Positions 6,241 to 14,569 of a DNA stretch of 36,920 nucleotides are shown one piece after another. A model generated the notes under the pieces. The model ran no database searches. It was not told where the DNA came from and saw only the letters and a program-made list of their open reading frames with translations. Each line of letters begins with the position of its first letter. Position 1 is the first letter of the stretch. A program made the position numbers and the translations under genes. Source of the DNA: an uncultured Rhizobium sp. GTDB taxonomy: Bacteria > Pseudomonadota > Alphaproteobacteria > Rhizobiales > Rhizobiaceae. The stretch is from contig CAMFIE010000032.1 in the NCBI GenBank assembly GCA_945952315.1, positions 1 through 36,920 of the forward strand, written 5' to 3'.

Positions 6241-7401
6241 TCAGGCCAGGCGGTTTTCGGCGAGCTTCACCCAATAGGAAATGCCGTGGGGAATGATCTC
6301 GTCGTTGAAATCGTAATTCGGGTTGTGAAGGTTGGCGCTTTCGCCATTGCCGAGGAAGATGAAGGCGCCGGGGCGTGCATTGAGCATGTAGGAAAAATCC
6401 TCGCCGCCCATCATCGGATCGGTTTCCGGATCGACCTTGTCCAGACCGGCAATCGCCGTTGCCGCTTCGATGGCATGGGCGGTTTCTGCGGCGTGGTTGA
6501 CGGTGACCGGATAGTTCCTGACATAGCGCACCTCCGCCTCCGCCAGATGGGCAGCCGCCAGGCCTGCGGCGATCTCGCGCAGGCGCTTTTCTGCGAGATC
6601 GCGCATTTCCGGTTTCAGGGTCCGCACGGTCCCGCCGAAGGTCGCGGCGTCGGGGATGATGTTGCTCGCAAAGCCGGCATTGAACTTGGTCACCGAGACG
6701 ACGATCGACTGGAGCGGATCGGCATTGCGGGAGGCGATGAGCTGGAGGCTCGAAATCATCTGCGTGGCAATGGCAATCGGATCGACGGTGCGGTGCGGCT
6801 GGGCCGCATGGCCGCCGCGGCCGGTAACGGTGATGCTGAATTCATCCGTGGAGGCCATGATCGGCCCCTTGCGGATGGCAAATTCGCCGGCGGGCAGGCC
6901 AGGGAGATTGTGCAGCCCATAGACTTCGGCAATGCCGAACCGTTCCATCATGCCATCCTGAACCATCAGGTTTCCACCGCCGCCACCCTCTTCGGCGGGC
7001 TGGAAGATCACGGCCACGCTGCCGGCGAAGTTCCGGGTTTCCGCCAGATACTTGGCGGCACCGAGAAGCATGGCCGTGTGGCCATCATGGCCGCAGGCAT
7101 GCATTTTGCCCGCGACAGTCGAGGACCAGGGCTTGCCCGTCGTCTCGTTGAGGGGAAGGGCATCCATGTCGGCGCGGAGTCCGATGGTCCGGTTTCCGGG
7201 ACGATGGCCGCGGATAATTCCGACGACGCCGGTCCGGCCGATGCCGGGAACCACTTCGTCGCAGCCGAATTCGCGCAGCTTGTCGGCCACGAAGGCAGCC
7301 GTTTTCACCACGTCGAACAGGAGTTCCGGATGCTTGTGGATCTGGCGTCGCCAGCTCGTCACTTCGTCCTGGAGTTCAGCCGCGCGGTTCAAGATTGGCA
7401 T
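6241..7401 (-). CDS. M20 family metallo-amidohydrolase (hippurate hydrolase-like)
   Basis: This 386-aa enzyme belongs to the M20D amidohydrolases, which hydrolyse N-acylated amino acids such as hippurate or indole-acetyl conjugates using two metal ions. The metal-binding core is seen as HACGHDGH (Cys103, His105), PAEEGG with Glu137-Glu138, LHN near 163 and the terminal LHNPNYDFND. The central dimerisation insert carries the typical GRGGHAAQPHRTVDP. Length and start are normal for the family. It ends 77 bases from the truncated tRNA and is the first core gene next to the accessory patch. It is transcribed away from the dacC-like gene. The exact substrate cannot be read from sequence. Confidence 0.9.
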   Translation of the reverse strand: MPILNRAAELQDEVTSWRRQIHKHPELLFDVVKTAAFVADKLREFGCDEVVPGIGRTGVVGIIRGHRPGNRTIGLRADMDALPLNETTGKPWSSTVAGKMHACGHDGHTAMLLGAAKYLAETRNFAGSVAVIFQPAEEGGGGGNLMVQDGMMERFGIAEVYGLHNLPGLPAGEFAIRKGPIMASTDEFSITVTGRGGHAAQPHRTVDPIAIATQMISSLQLIASRNADPLQSIVVSVTKFNAGFASNIIPDAATFGGTVRTLKPEMRDLAEKRLREIAAGLAAAHLAEAEVRYVRNYPVTVNHAAETAHAIEAATAIAGLDKVDPETDPMMGGEDFSYMLNARPGAFIFLGNGESANLHNPNYDFNDEIIPHGISYWVKLAENRLA

Positions 7402-7486
7402 GCGAAATCATCCTGTTTGCTGATGGTCTGGCACCTGCATGCCACCGGCCAGCATTGATGTGCAAGGTTGACCGCATGACTTACCT

Positions 7487-7515
7487 TTGCCATTTCTATT
7501 TCCTATAGGCTAAAT
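7487..7515 (+). promoter_or_regulatory. Candidate sigma70 promoter for the carboxypeptidase gene
   Basis: TTGCCA at 7487-7492 and CTAAAT at 7510-7515 are 17 bases apart and would start transcription near 7522, about 35 bases before the chosen start codon. The -10 match is only partial. Confidence 0.4.
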
Positions 7516-7558
7516 TCCAACGCCTGACGACAGTTATACCCACAATTTGAGGATTGCC

Positions 7559-8767
7559 GTGTTCCGAACCCAAAACCCGCTGACGCATGGCCTTCGCCGT
7601 GCCGTGCTGGCCGTGACGCTTTTTGCCGCAAGCGCGCTGCCATTCGCTGCCGAAGCCAATCCGCGGATCGTCGTGGACGCCGGTTCTCTCAAGGTGCTCG
7701 ATCATGAAATGGCCTTCCGCAAGTGGTATCCGGCCTCGCTGACCAAGCTGATGACCGCCTATGTGACCTTCCGCGCGATCAAGGCTGGCGAGCTGCGGCT
7801 GGACAGCCTGGTCACCATGAGCAAGCGCGCCGCGGCCCAGCCGGCCAGCAAGATGTATTACAAGCCCGGCCAGCAGCTGACCCTCGACAGCGCGCTGAAG
7901 ATCCTCCTCGTCAAATCCGCCAATGACGTGGCCGTTGCCATTGCCGAAACGGTGGGCGGGAGCCAGGAAAACTTCGTCGCCCGCATGAATGCCGAGGCGG
8001 CCCGCATCGGCATGAACAATTCCCATTTCATCAATCCGAACGGTTTGCCCGGCAAGGGCCAGTATACGACGGCGCGGGATCTGGCGCTGCTGACGGTGAT
8101 GCTGAAGCGGGAATTCCCGGAATATTCCGATTATTTCAAGCTGGAAGGCATCGATACTGGCAAGCGCCAGTATCCGAACTACAACCTGCTGATCGGCCGC
8201 TTCGAAGGGGCGGACGGCATGAAAACAGGTTTCATCTGCGCCTCCGGTTTCAATCAGGTGACGTCGGCGACGCGCAATGGCCGGACGATCATTTCTGTCG
8301 TTCTCGGGACGGAGAGCCTCGCAGCCCGCGCCGATCTTTCCGCCGATCTCCTGCAGAAGGCTTTCGTCAGCGGCGGGAACGGACCGCGAATCGATCAGCT
8401 TCCGCCGGATGCCGACGCGTCCCTCGACGTTGCCGACATCAGTGCCGATATCTGCAGCAAGAAGGGCGCTCAGGTGCGCAGCGAAAGCCGCGACGAGGTG
8501 GGGCGCATGAAGCTTCTTTCGCCCTATGTGCACGAAATGGATCATGAGCCCGTCTTCGTCTTTGCGGGCCTCATCCCGGGATCTGAACCGGCCCAGCCGG
8601 AAAAGACGCCTGGAAAGAACAAAGGCGGCAAGAACAAGGGCGACAAGAACACCGCTGAAAAGGGCAAGGACGGCAAGAACAAGAAGAACCGCGCCAAGCA
8701 GGAGGCCTCCTCCGATCTCGGCGATGCCACCGTTCCCGTCCCGCGTCCGAAGCCGACCAAGGGCTGA
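7559..8767 (+). CDS. dacC: D-alanyl-D-alanine carboxypeptidase (PBP5/6 family)
   Basis: The enzyme trims the terminal D-alanine from peptidoglycan pentapeptides in the periplasm. The three penicillin-binding motifs are clear: Ser60-Leu-Thr-Lys63, Ser120-Ala-Asn122 and Lys222-Thr-Gly224 (numbered from the GTG at 7559). An N-terminal hydrophobic stretch ending ALPFAAEA is a Sec signal peptide. GTG 7559 is chosen because TGAGGA lies 5 nt upstream; an in-frame TTG at 7547 would add four residues but lies ahead of that site. The C-terminus is unusual: instead of an amphipathic anchor helix there is a lysine, glycine and asparagine-rich tail of about 40 residues (KNKGGKNKGDKN and on), then a short proline-rich end. 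The CobW-type gene follows after 3 bases, so the two are co-transcribed. The symbol is by family resemblance. Confidence 0.9.
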   Translation: MFRTQNPLTHGLRRAVLAVTLFAASALPFAAEANPRIVVDAGSLKVLDHEMAFRKWYPASLTKLMTAYVTFRAIKAGELRLDSLVTMSKRAAAQPASKMYYKPGQQLTLDSALKILLVKSANDVAVAIAETVGGSQENFVARMNAEAARIGMNNSHFINPNGLPGKGQYTTARDLALLTVMLKREFPEYSDYFKLEGIDTGKRQYPNYNLLIGRFEGADGMKTGFICASGFNQVTSATRNGRTIISVVLGTESLAARADLSADLLQKAFVSGGNGPRIDQLPPDADASLDVADISADICSKKGAQVRSESRDEVGRMKLLSPYVHEMDHEPVFVFAGLIPGSEPAQPEKTPGKNKGGKNKGDKNTAEKGKDGKNKKNRAKQEASSDLGDATVPVPRPKPTKG

Positions 8768-8770
8768 ACC

Positions 8771-9946
8771 ATGATACAAGCGCTCCGGAAAATCCCGGTC
8801 AGCATCGTCACCGGGTTTCTCGGGGCGGGCAAGTCCACGCTGCTCAACCGGCTGCTGAAGGATCCCGGGATGCGGGATTGCGCCGTGATCATCAATGAAT
8901 TCGGTGAAGTCGGCATCGACCATCTGCTGGTCGAGCAATCCAGCGACTCGATTGTCGAGCTTTCGGATGGCTGCCTCTGCTGTACGGTGCGGGGCGAGCT
9001 CATCGATACGCTCGCCGATCTTGCCGACCGGATGCAGACGGGCCGGATCCGACCGCTGAAACGGGTGGTGATCGAAACGACGGGCCTTGCGGATCCGGCA
9101 CCGGTCATGCAGTCGGTCATGGGCAATCCCGTCATCGGCGAACTCTTCGGTCTCGAAGGGGTGATCACCTTGATCGATGCGGTGAACGGGCTTGCCACGC
9201 TGGCCAACCACCCCGAAGCCGTCAAACAGGCCGCGGTTGCCGACCGGCTGGTCATCACCAAGACGGACCTTGCCGCACCTCAGGATCTGAAGGCGCTGGA
9301 GGAGGCCCTTCGCCGGCTCAATCCGAAGGCTGCCTTCCTTCTCGCCACCGATCCCGGCGTGGCCACGGCGGATCTTCTTGAGACGGGCCTCTATGATCCG
9401 GATGAGAAGGCCGCCGACGTCCGCCGCTGGCTGGGAGAGGAGAGCCACGCGGAAGCGATCCACGGGGAGGATCATCCCGATCATCATCACGGCCATGACG
9501 GGCACGGTCATCACCACCATGACCACGATCACAGCCACCACCACCATCATGACGTGACGCGGCACAGCCGCTCGATCCGCTCCTTCTCGATCCTTCACGA
9601 TCGGCTCGTCTCGCCGATGGCGCTTGAGATGTTCATCGATCTCCTGCGCTCGGCCCATGGCGAAAAACTGCTGCGCATGAAGGCGATTGTTGGGCTCTCC
9701 GACAATCCGGACCGTCCGGTCGTGCTGCATGGCGTGCAGCAGATCTTTCATCCACCGGTCAGGCTGGCTGGCTGGCCAAACCCGGAGGATCGACGCACGC
9801 GGCTGGTTCTGATCACGCAGGATCTCCCCGAGTCCTTTGTTTCTGATCTTTTCGATGCCTTTACCGGCACGCCCCGGATAGATCGGCCCGACCGGGCCGC
9901 GCTCGAGGACAATCCGCTATCCGTTCCCGGCATGCATTTTCGCTGA
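8771..9946 (+). CDS. CobW/COG0523-family GTPase, metallochaperone with His-rich loop
   Basis: This 391-aa protein belongs to the G3E GTPases that deliver metals to enzymes. It has Walker A GFLGAGKS (15-22), the metal-binding CLCC motif (Cys68, Cys70, Cys71), ETTGLADP (102-109) and the guanine-specificity TKTD (163-166). The C-terminal CobW_C domain begins near 270. Between them lies a very His-rich stretch (about 226-265) with more than 15 histidines, as in zinc- or nickel-handling members. The start is 3 bases after the carboxypeptidase stop. Because the zinc-type COG0523 proteins and the cobalamin CobW share these motifs, the metal is uncertain; cobS and cobT lie about 9 kb away in the same window, but I see no Zur-type site upstream. 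Confidence 0.88.
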   Translation: MIQALRKIPVSIVTGFLGAGKSTLLNRLLKDPGMRDCAVIINEFGEVGIDHLLVEQSSDSIVELSDGCLCCTVRGELIDTLADLADRMQTGRIRPLKRVVIETTGLADPAPVMQSVMGNPVIGELFGLEGVITLIDAVNGLATLANHPEAVKQAAVADRLVITKTDLAAPQDLKALEEALRRLNPKAAFLLATDPGVATADLLETGLYDPDEKAADVRRWLGEESHAEAIHGEDHPDHHHGHDGHGHHHHDHDHSHHHHHDVTRHSRSIRSFSILHDRLVSPMALEMFIDLLRSAHGEKLLRMKAIVGLSDNPDRPVVLHGVQQIFHPPVRLAGWPNPEDRRTRLVLITQDLPESFVSDLFDAFTGTPRIDRPDRAALEDNPLSVPGMHFR

Positions 9947-10198
9947 TCAATCGGTCCGCTTGCGGATTTCGAAGCGGTGGCCCAGAGCGGTGCGCGCCTG
10001 GGCCACGAGCACGTGGCCGTCCTCCTGGCAGAGATGGGGAATGTCTATCCCCGCCAGCGGATCGGTGGTTTCAACGACAAGCAGGGCGCCGCCCGCCATG
10101 TCACGCAGTTTCCGGCGGGTCTTAAGAGCCGGAAGCGGGCATTTCAGGCCCTTGAGGTCCAGGACCGGAGCGGCGGCCCGGCTCGGCTCTTCCGTCAT
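9947..10198 (-). CDS. TusA/SirA-like sulfur carrier protein
   Basis: The 83-aa protein has the TusA-family signature LKCPLPALKTRR, with Cys20 as the persulfide-carrying residue and the CPxP motif beginning helix 1. TusA proteins pass sulfur from cysteine desulfurase to tRNA thiolation or other acceptors in the cytoplasm. Its start ATG overlaps the stop of the upstream L,D-transpeptidase gene as ATGA, which implies translational coupling with a cell-wall enzyme. It converges with the CobW-type gene with no gap. Function beyond the family is not shown. Confidence 0.85.
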   Translation of the reverse strand: MTEEPSRAAAPVLDLKGLKCPLPALKTRRKLRDMAGGALLVVETTDPLAGIDIPHLCQEDGHVLVAQARTALGHRFEIRKRTD

Positions 10199-11448
10199 TC
10201 GGCTGCCCAGAACTTCCAGAAGGGCTTTTTCGGAGGCTCTGCAGCAGCGGTCGCCACGGGCGCGTTGGGGTTTGGCGTCGGAACCGGCACGGAGGCGGTG
10301 GTTTCGGCTGAAGCGGTTCCGGCTTGGGCCACGGCCGTACTGGCCTCGGTGGCCTTTGCTGCCGGGGCTTGTGTCGGACGTGCAGAGGCCAGTGCGGCGC
10401 TGGCCGCAGCCACATTACCCTTGGTCTGCTTGCTGTTCGGATTTGCCAGAAGCGCCTGATATTCCTCGATGCTGACCATCTTGCCCGCTTCGAGTGCGGT
10501 GCCGGTCGGCGCATAGGCGAGTTCGCGGCCCTGGCGCAGCTTTGCGACGACAGCCTTCCGCTCGGCCTCCGTCGGGTCGTACCAGACCTTGTCGCTGAAC
10601 TTGGCGAGTGCAGCCTGATAATCCTGATCGTATTTCGTATTGTATTTCTGCAGGGCCGCGGCCAGTGCCGGCGGCGTGCTCATCGGAGGGCAGGCACCGC
10701 GCGGATTGAGACCCTTGCCGCCGGTATCCTGGTTGAAGACGTAGCTCTTGTTGCAGACGGCCACTTCCGGCGGACGCTTCGTCACTTCGAAATTGTCGTA
10801 ACCGACTTTGAGCATCTTCCAGAAGTCATAATGCGGGCTCAGCCGATGACGGGCCATGTTCTCCGCCGTCATGCGGAAGGGCAGGGCCTGCAGCTGAACG
10901 GTCTTCTGGCCGCCGCGGAAGGCGTCTCGGGCGAGCGCGTAGATTTCCAGCACCTGCTCATCGGTCATCGAATAGCAGCCCGAGGAGGAGCAGGCGCCAT
11001 GGATCATCAGATTGGTGCCGAAGCGGCCATTGGCGCGGTCGAAGGCGTTCGGGAAGCCCGTATTGATCGCCAGATAATATTTGGAATTCGGGTTCAGGTT
11101 CGCCTGGGTGAGCTCGTAGAAGCCCTCCGGTGCCTGACGGTCGCCTTCCTTCACCTTGGGGCCGAGCCGGCCGGACCAGGCGCAGATCTTGTAGCCGACC
11201 AGCTTCTCGAATCGCTGGTCGCTGCGGGCCTTCCAGACTTCGAGTTCGCCCTCTTCCTTGATGATGCGCAGCATGATCGGCGAGTTCCGCGCCATGCCTT
11301 TCTTGCGCATGTCTTCGACGATCTTGCCGGAAAGCTGGTATTCCACCTTGTTCGACACTTTGGAAATGTCGATGGATTCCAGGCTGTCATTGCAGCCTGC
11401 AAGAAGGGGGGCGATGACGCCTGCAAGAAGAAGATAGCGAATACGCAT
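10195..11448 (-). CDS. L,D-transpeptidase family lipoprotein (YafK/LdtF-like)
   Basis: From the ATG at 11448 the protein has 417 aa. It opens with a lipoprotein signal peptide (RIRYLLLAGVIAPLLAGC, lipobox Cys19), so it should be anchored in a membrane facing the periplasm. The YkuD-type catalytic motif is MIHGACSSSGCYSM, with His150 and the nucleophile Cys158. The surrounding FPNAFDRANGRFG resembles YafK-type enzymes, which act on peptidoglycan crosslinks or on lipoprotein-peptidoglycan bonds. The C-terminal 100 residues are alanine and proline-rich and end in PFWKFWAAE. The frame is open upstream to 11523, but that start would hide the signal peptide. It overlaps the TusA-like gene by 4 nt. 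Confidence 0.85.
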   Translation of the reverse strand: MRIRYLLLAGVIAPLLAGCNDSLESIDISKVSNKVEYQLSGKIVEDMRKKGMARNSPIMLRIIKEEGELEVWKARSDQRFEKLVGYKICAWSGRLGPKVKEGDRQAPEGFYELTQANLNPNSKYYLAINTGFPNAFDRANGRFGTNLMIHGACSSSGCYSMTDEQVLEIYALARDAFRGGQKTVQLQALPFRMTAENMARHRLSPHYDFWKMLKVGYDNFEVTKRPPEVAVCNKSYVFNQDTGGKGLNPRGACPPMSTPPALAAALQKYNTKYDQDYQAALAKFSDKVWYDPTEAERKAVVAKLRQGRELAYAPTGTALEAGKMVSIEEYQALLANPNSKQTKGNVAAASAALASARPTQAPAAKATEASTAVAQAGTASAETTASVPVPTPNPNAPVATAAAEPPKKPFWKFWAAE

Positions 11449-11619
11449 GCCGGATTGCCCGCGAAGTTCCTGATATTGCTGGCCGAAGTTCGGACGAGCG
11501 AACCATAGGCCCTTATGCTTCACAAATCCTTAACCAATCGCAGCAGGAAAGCTCAAGCCCCTCTGCCTGCAAATGAAGCCGGGCACCTACGATCTTGCTT
11601 CTGCCGTTTCTCCTCGCCC

Positions 11620-11642
11620 GAAAAGGCGTCATGATTATGACG
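11620..11642 (-). terminator. Weak candidate terminator after accA
   Basis: On the minus strand CGTCAT-AATC-ATGACG forms a 6-bp hairpin about 20 bases past the accA stop and is followed by CCTTTT. The stem is short, so the call is tentative. Confidence 0.35.
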
Positions 11643-11661
11643 ACAGGGGCTGTTCCGAGGC

Positions 11662-12615
11662 TTACAGGTTGCGGCCGATGGAGAGGAACTTCTGGCGGCG
11701 TTCGGCGCGAACCGCATCGCCCGACACGGCGGAAAGTTCTCCCAGCGCCTTGGCGATCACGTCACCCGTCGCCTGGATCACCTGATCGGGATCGCGATGG
11801 GCGCCGCCAACCGGCTCCTTGATGATGCCGTCGATGACGCCGAGTGCCTTGAGATCCTCGGCGGTGATGCGCATGTTGGTGGCTGCTTCCTTGGCGCGGG
11901 TGGAATCACGCCAGAGAATGGAGGCTGCGCCTTCCGGGGAAATCACGCTGTAGATCGCATGTTCCAGCATGTAGACGCGGTTGCCGGTGGCAATCGCGAT
12001 CGCCCCGCCCGAGCCGCCTTCGCCGACGACCACGGAGACGATCGGCACACGAATATTCAGGCACATTTCGGTGGATCGGGCGATGGCTTCCGCCTGGCCG
12101 CGCTCTTCGGCACCCACGCCCGGATAGGCGCCGGCCGTATCGACCAGCGTCACCACCGGCAGGCCGAAACGGTCTGCCATTTCCATGACGCGGATGGCCT
12201 TGCGGTAGCCCTCCGGGCGGGCGCTGCCGAAATTGTGGCGAATGCGCGATTTCGTGTCATGGCCCTTTTCCTGGCCGATGACGGCCACGGACTGGCCGCG
12301 GAAACGGGCAAGGCCGGCCTGGATGGCCGCGTCCTCGCCGAAGCGGCGGTCGCCGGCCAGCGGGGTGAACTCCTTGAACAGCGCTTCGGCATAATCGACA
12401 AAATGCGGACGCTGCGGATGGCGGGCAACTTGCGTCTTCTGCCAGGCATTGAGCTGGCCGTAGATGTCCCGCATGGCGTCGCGGGCGCGCGCCTCCAGAC
12501 GGGCAATCTCTTCAGACGTGTCGATGCTCTGGTCTTCCTGGGCGAGTTTCTTCAACTCGTGGATCTTGCCCTCGAGGTCCGAGATGGGCTTTTCGAAATC
12601 GAGATAGTTATGCAT
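11662..12615 (-). CDS. accA: Acetyl-CoA carboxylase carboxyltransferase subunit alpha
   Basis: The 317-aa product is the alpha subunit of the carboxyltransferase that moves the carboxyl group from biotin to acetyl-CoA, giving malonyl-CoA for fatty acid synthesis in the cytoplasm. It shows the N-terminal [18 protein letters not shown], the central [21 protein letters not shown] and [20 protein letters not shown] blocks, and [12 protein letters not shown], all typical. Length is normal and the ATG start is clear. It lies downstream of xerD in the same direction with a 71-base gap and may share its transcript. The beta subunit AccD and the biotin carboxylase are not in this window. Confidence 0.96.
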   Translation of the reverse strand: MHNYLDFEKPISDLEGKIHELKKLAQEDQSIDTSEEIARLEARARDAMRDIYGQLNAWQKTQVARHPQRPHFVDYAEALFKEFTPLAGDRRFGEDAAIQAGLARFRGQSVAVIGQEKGHDTKSRIRHNFGSARPEGYRKAIRVMEMADRFGLPVVTLVDTAGAYPGVGAEERGQAEAIARSTEMCLNIRVPIVSVVVGEGGSGGAIAIATGNRVYMLEHAIYSVISPEGAASILWRDSTRAKEAATNMRITAEDLKALGVIDGIIKEPVGGAHRDPDQVIQATGDVIAKALGELSAVSGDAVRAERRQKFLSIGRNL

Positions 12616-12686
12616 GACAAACGTTTCCGATCCTGATCAGGGCCCGCCGGAGATCCTCGCCGGCCAGTCTTGCAGCAAAGGCTGCT

Positions 12687-13640
12687 CTAATCCTTGTTTT
12701 TGCCCTGTTTGGCAAGAGGGTGATGCGTCTGCACCAGCTGATGCAGCCTTTCTTCCTGTACATGGGTATAGATTTGTGTCGTGGAAATGTCGGAATGGCC
12801 CAAAAGCTCCTGCACTACACGCAAATCGGCGCCATTGGCCAGCAGGTGGCTGGCAAAGGCGTGGCGGATCACATGGGGAGAGAGCACGGCGGCGGACACG
12901 CCCGCCCGGGCCGCCAGATCCTTGAGGTCGCGGGCAAACACCTGTCGCGGAAGATGGCCTTCCTTTCCCGAGGAGGGAAAGAGATAGGGGCCGGGGTCCT
13001 TTACCTGCCTTTCCGCCTCCTGGCGCGCCTTCATCTCGCCATAGGTCTTCAGCGCGGAGATCGCCGTGCGTGACAGCGGCACGAGGCGCTCCTTGTTGCC
13101 CTTGCCGCGGACGAGAAGAAACCGGCCCTCCTGATCGAGCACGCGGGCGGGCAGCGAGACGAGTTCGCTGACGCGTATGCCGGTGGCATAGAGGAGTTCC
13201 ACGAGCGCCAGCATCCGCACTCGGCCGAACTGCCGGCCATCCACCACGGTTGCCTCGCTCGCGGCGTGCGCGAGCAGCCGGTCCACCTCATCCACGCCGA
13301 TAATCTTCGGCAGGGGCCGCATCTTCCTGGGGCTGTCCAGCACCCCGGTCGGATCGTCGGTCCGCAGCCCTTCGGCATAGAGGAACCGGAAGAACTGCCG
13401 TAGCGTCGACAATTTGCGGGCCTGGGACGATTCTGCCAGCCCTTCGGCGGCGAGGCCCTGCATATAGGCGCCTAGATCGGTAGCGGTGGCGGCAGTCAGG
13501 GGCACGCCACGGCGGGTCAGCTGATGGTGGAGGTCTTCGAGATCCCGCCGATAGGCGGCGAGCGTGTTCGCCGAGGCCCCGCGCTCTGCGCTCATCATCT
13601 CCAGAAAGCTCTCCACATGGGCAAGACCCAGACTGGACAT
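12687..13640 (-). CDS. xerD: Site-specific tyrosine recombinase XerD
   Basis: The 317-aa recombinase resolves chromosome dimers at dif, working with XerC and FtsK. The N-terminal SAM-like domain (residues 1-95) is followed by the catalytic domain with Arg156 (ATGIRVSEL), Lys180 (RGKGNKER), His256-x-x-Arg259 (HVIRH), His282 and the nucleophile Tyr291 (QIYTHV). The start is ATG 13640; the frame stays open upstream to 13958, but that part is a poor protein sequence and overlaps a small membrane protein gene. Eight bases separate it from that gene's stop, so the two form an operon. It is a housekeeping Xer protein and not the integrase of the accessory patch. Confidence 0.93.
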   Translation of the reverse strand: MSSLGLAHVESFLEMMSAERGASANTLAAYRRDLEDLHHQLTRRGVPLTAATATDLGAYMQGLAAEGLAESSQARKLSTLRQFFRFLYAEGLRTDDPTGVLDSPRKMRPLPKIIGVDEVDRLLAHAASEATVVDGRQFGRVRMLALVELLYATGIRVSELVSLPARVLDQEGRFLLVRGKGNKERLVPLSRTAISALKTYGEMKARQEAERQVKDPGPYLFPSSGKEGHLPRQVFARDLKDLAARAGVSAAVLSPHVIRHAFASHLLANGADLRVVQELLGHSDISTTQIYTHVQEERLHQLVQTHHPLAKQGKNKD

Positions 13641-13648
13641 CCGGCGAC

Positions 13649-13816
13649 CTATCGCGTCTGGGTCTGGGGCTGGACCGGGTTCAGCTTGTCGGAGGGCACG
13701 CGGACCGTCACCTCCCGCTCGCGCGGGACCACCAGAACCGAAAGCGCCAGAAGCGAACCGTAAATGACCGCACCGATCATCGCCAGCACGGTGAGAAAGC
13801 GGAAAAGAGTGGGCAT
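13649..13816 (-). CDS. Small (55-aa) single-pass membrane protein upstream of xerD
   Basis: A short frame begins at ATG 13816 ([20 protein letters not shown]) and runs to TAG at 13649. Residues 4-31 are a strongly hydrophobic membrane helix ([16 protein letters not shown]); the rest ([19 protein letters not shown]) is polar and would lie outside or in the periplasm. GGGAA lies about 9 bases upstream. The stop is 8 bases before the xerD start, so both are probably on one transcript. The role is unknown. Its codon third positions look coding in this frame, and the membrane layout argues that it is real. Confidence 0.7.
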   Translation of the reverse strand: MPTLFRFLTVLAMIGAVIYGSLLALSVLVVPREREVTVRVPSDKLNPVQPQTQTR

Positions 13817-13975
13817 GGCGGTTTTCCCGGGTCAGGTGTCGCGTCCCATCTTTATGGATAAGCCCCGCCCGACTTGCAAGAACGGGTGAACGCCCGTGAT
13901 CTTTATTGGCGGCACGGCTTGACGCTACCCCTGCTTTTACCGATACGATCATGGCCAAGAAATTTGGTCAGGCCG

Positions 13976-14569
13976 ATGAGCGACTTCGCAACAATTCTCC
14001 CGGATACACTGCGCGACAAAGCGCGCGCTGCTCTTGGCAAACGCAATCTCATCCTGATCGGTCTCATGGGCGCAGGCAAATCCTCGGTGGGCCGCATCGT
14101 GGCGAGCCAGCTCGGCATCCCCTTCATCGATACGGATACGGAAATAGAGCGCGTCTCGCGCATGACGATCCCTGAACTCTTTGCGGCCTATGGCGAGCAG
14201 GAATTTCGTGCGCTCGAGGCCCGGGTGATCAAGCGGGTCCTGCGCGGCGGGCCGCGGGTGGTGTCCACCGGCGGCGGCGCCTTCATCAATGAACGGTCGC
14301 GCAAGTTCATCAAGAAGGGCGGCCTCTCCGTGTGGCTCAAAGCTGAGCTTGAGGTGCTCTGGGAGCGGGTCAACAAGCGTGACACGCGCCCGCTTCTCAA
14401 GACCGAAAATCCGAAGAAAACCCTCGAAGACCTGATGAATGCTCGCTATCCCATCTATGCGGAAGCGGATCTTACGGTTCTTTCCCGCGATGTGCGCAAG
14501 GAAAAGATGGCGAACGAGATCCTCGCTGCCGTGGCAGGCATTCCCTTTGACGAAAGCGATGATGCATGA
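13976..14569 (+). CDS. aroK: Shikimate kinase
   Basis: The enzyme phosphorylates shikimate with ATP in the aromatic amino acid pathway. The protein of 197 aa has Walker A GLMGAGKSS (29-37), the shikimate-binding FIDTDTEIE, EFRALE, and GGGAF motifs and the RPLL lid arginine. ATG 13976 gives the usual short N-terminal extension of rhizobial AroK (MSDFATILPDTLRDKARAAL); the frame is open back to 13874, but that part has no coding character. The stop overlaps the aroB start as ATGA, so aroK, aroB and the CNNM gene are translationally linked. It is transcribed away from the xerD operon. Confidence 0.95.
   Translation: MSDFATILPDTLRDKARAALGKRNLILIGLMGAGKSSVGRIVASQLGIPFIDTDTEIERVSRMTIPELFAAYGEQEFRALEARVIKRVLRGGPRVVSTGGGAFINERSRKFIKKGGLSVWLKAELEVLWERVNKRDTRPLLKTENPKKTLEDLMNARYPIYAEADLTVLSRDVRKEKMANEILAAVAGIPFDESDDA

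Noticed and set aside
7496-9751. Very long open frame on the minus strand opposite the carboxypeptidase and CobW-type genes
   Set aside because: It is antisense to two clearly recognised genes, rich in His, Arg and Ala typical of high-GC shadow frames, and has no family resemblance.
12687-13640. XerD gene as the integrase of the accessory patch
   Set aside because: It is the housekeeping Xer recombinase in its normal core context, 6 kb from the patch.
12687-13958. Longer XerD start at 13958
   Set aside because: The extension overlaps a small membrane protein gene, lacks homology, and the usual XerD N-terminus begins at 13640.
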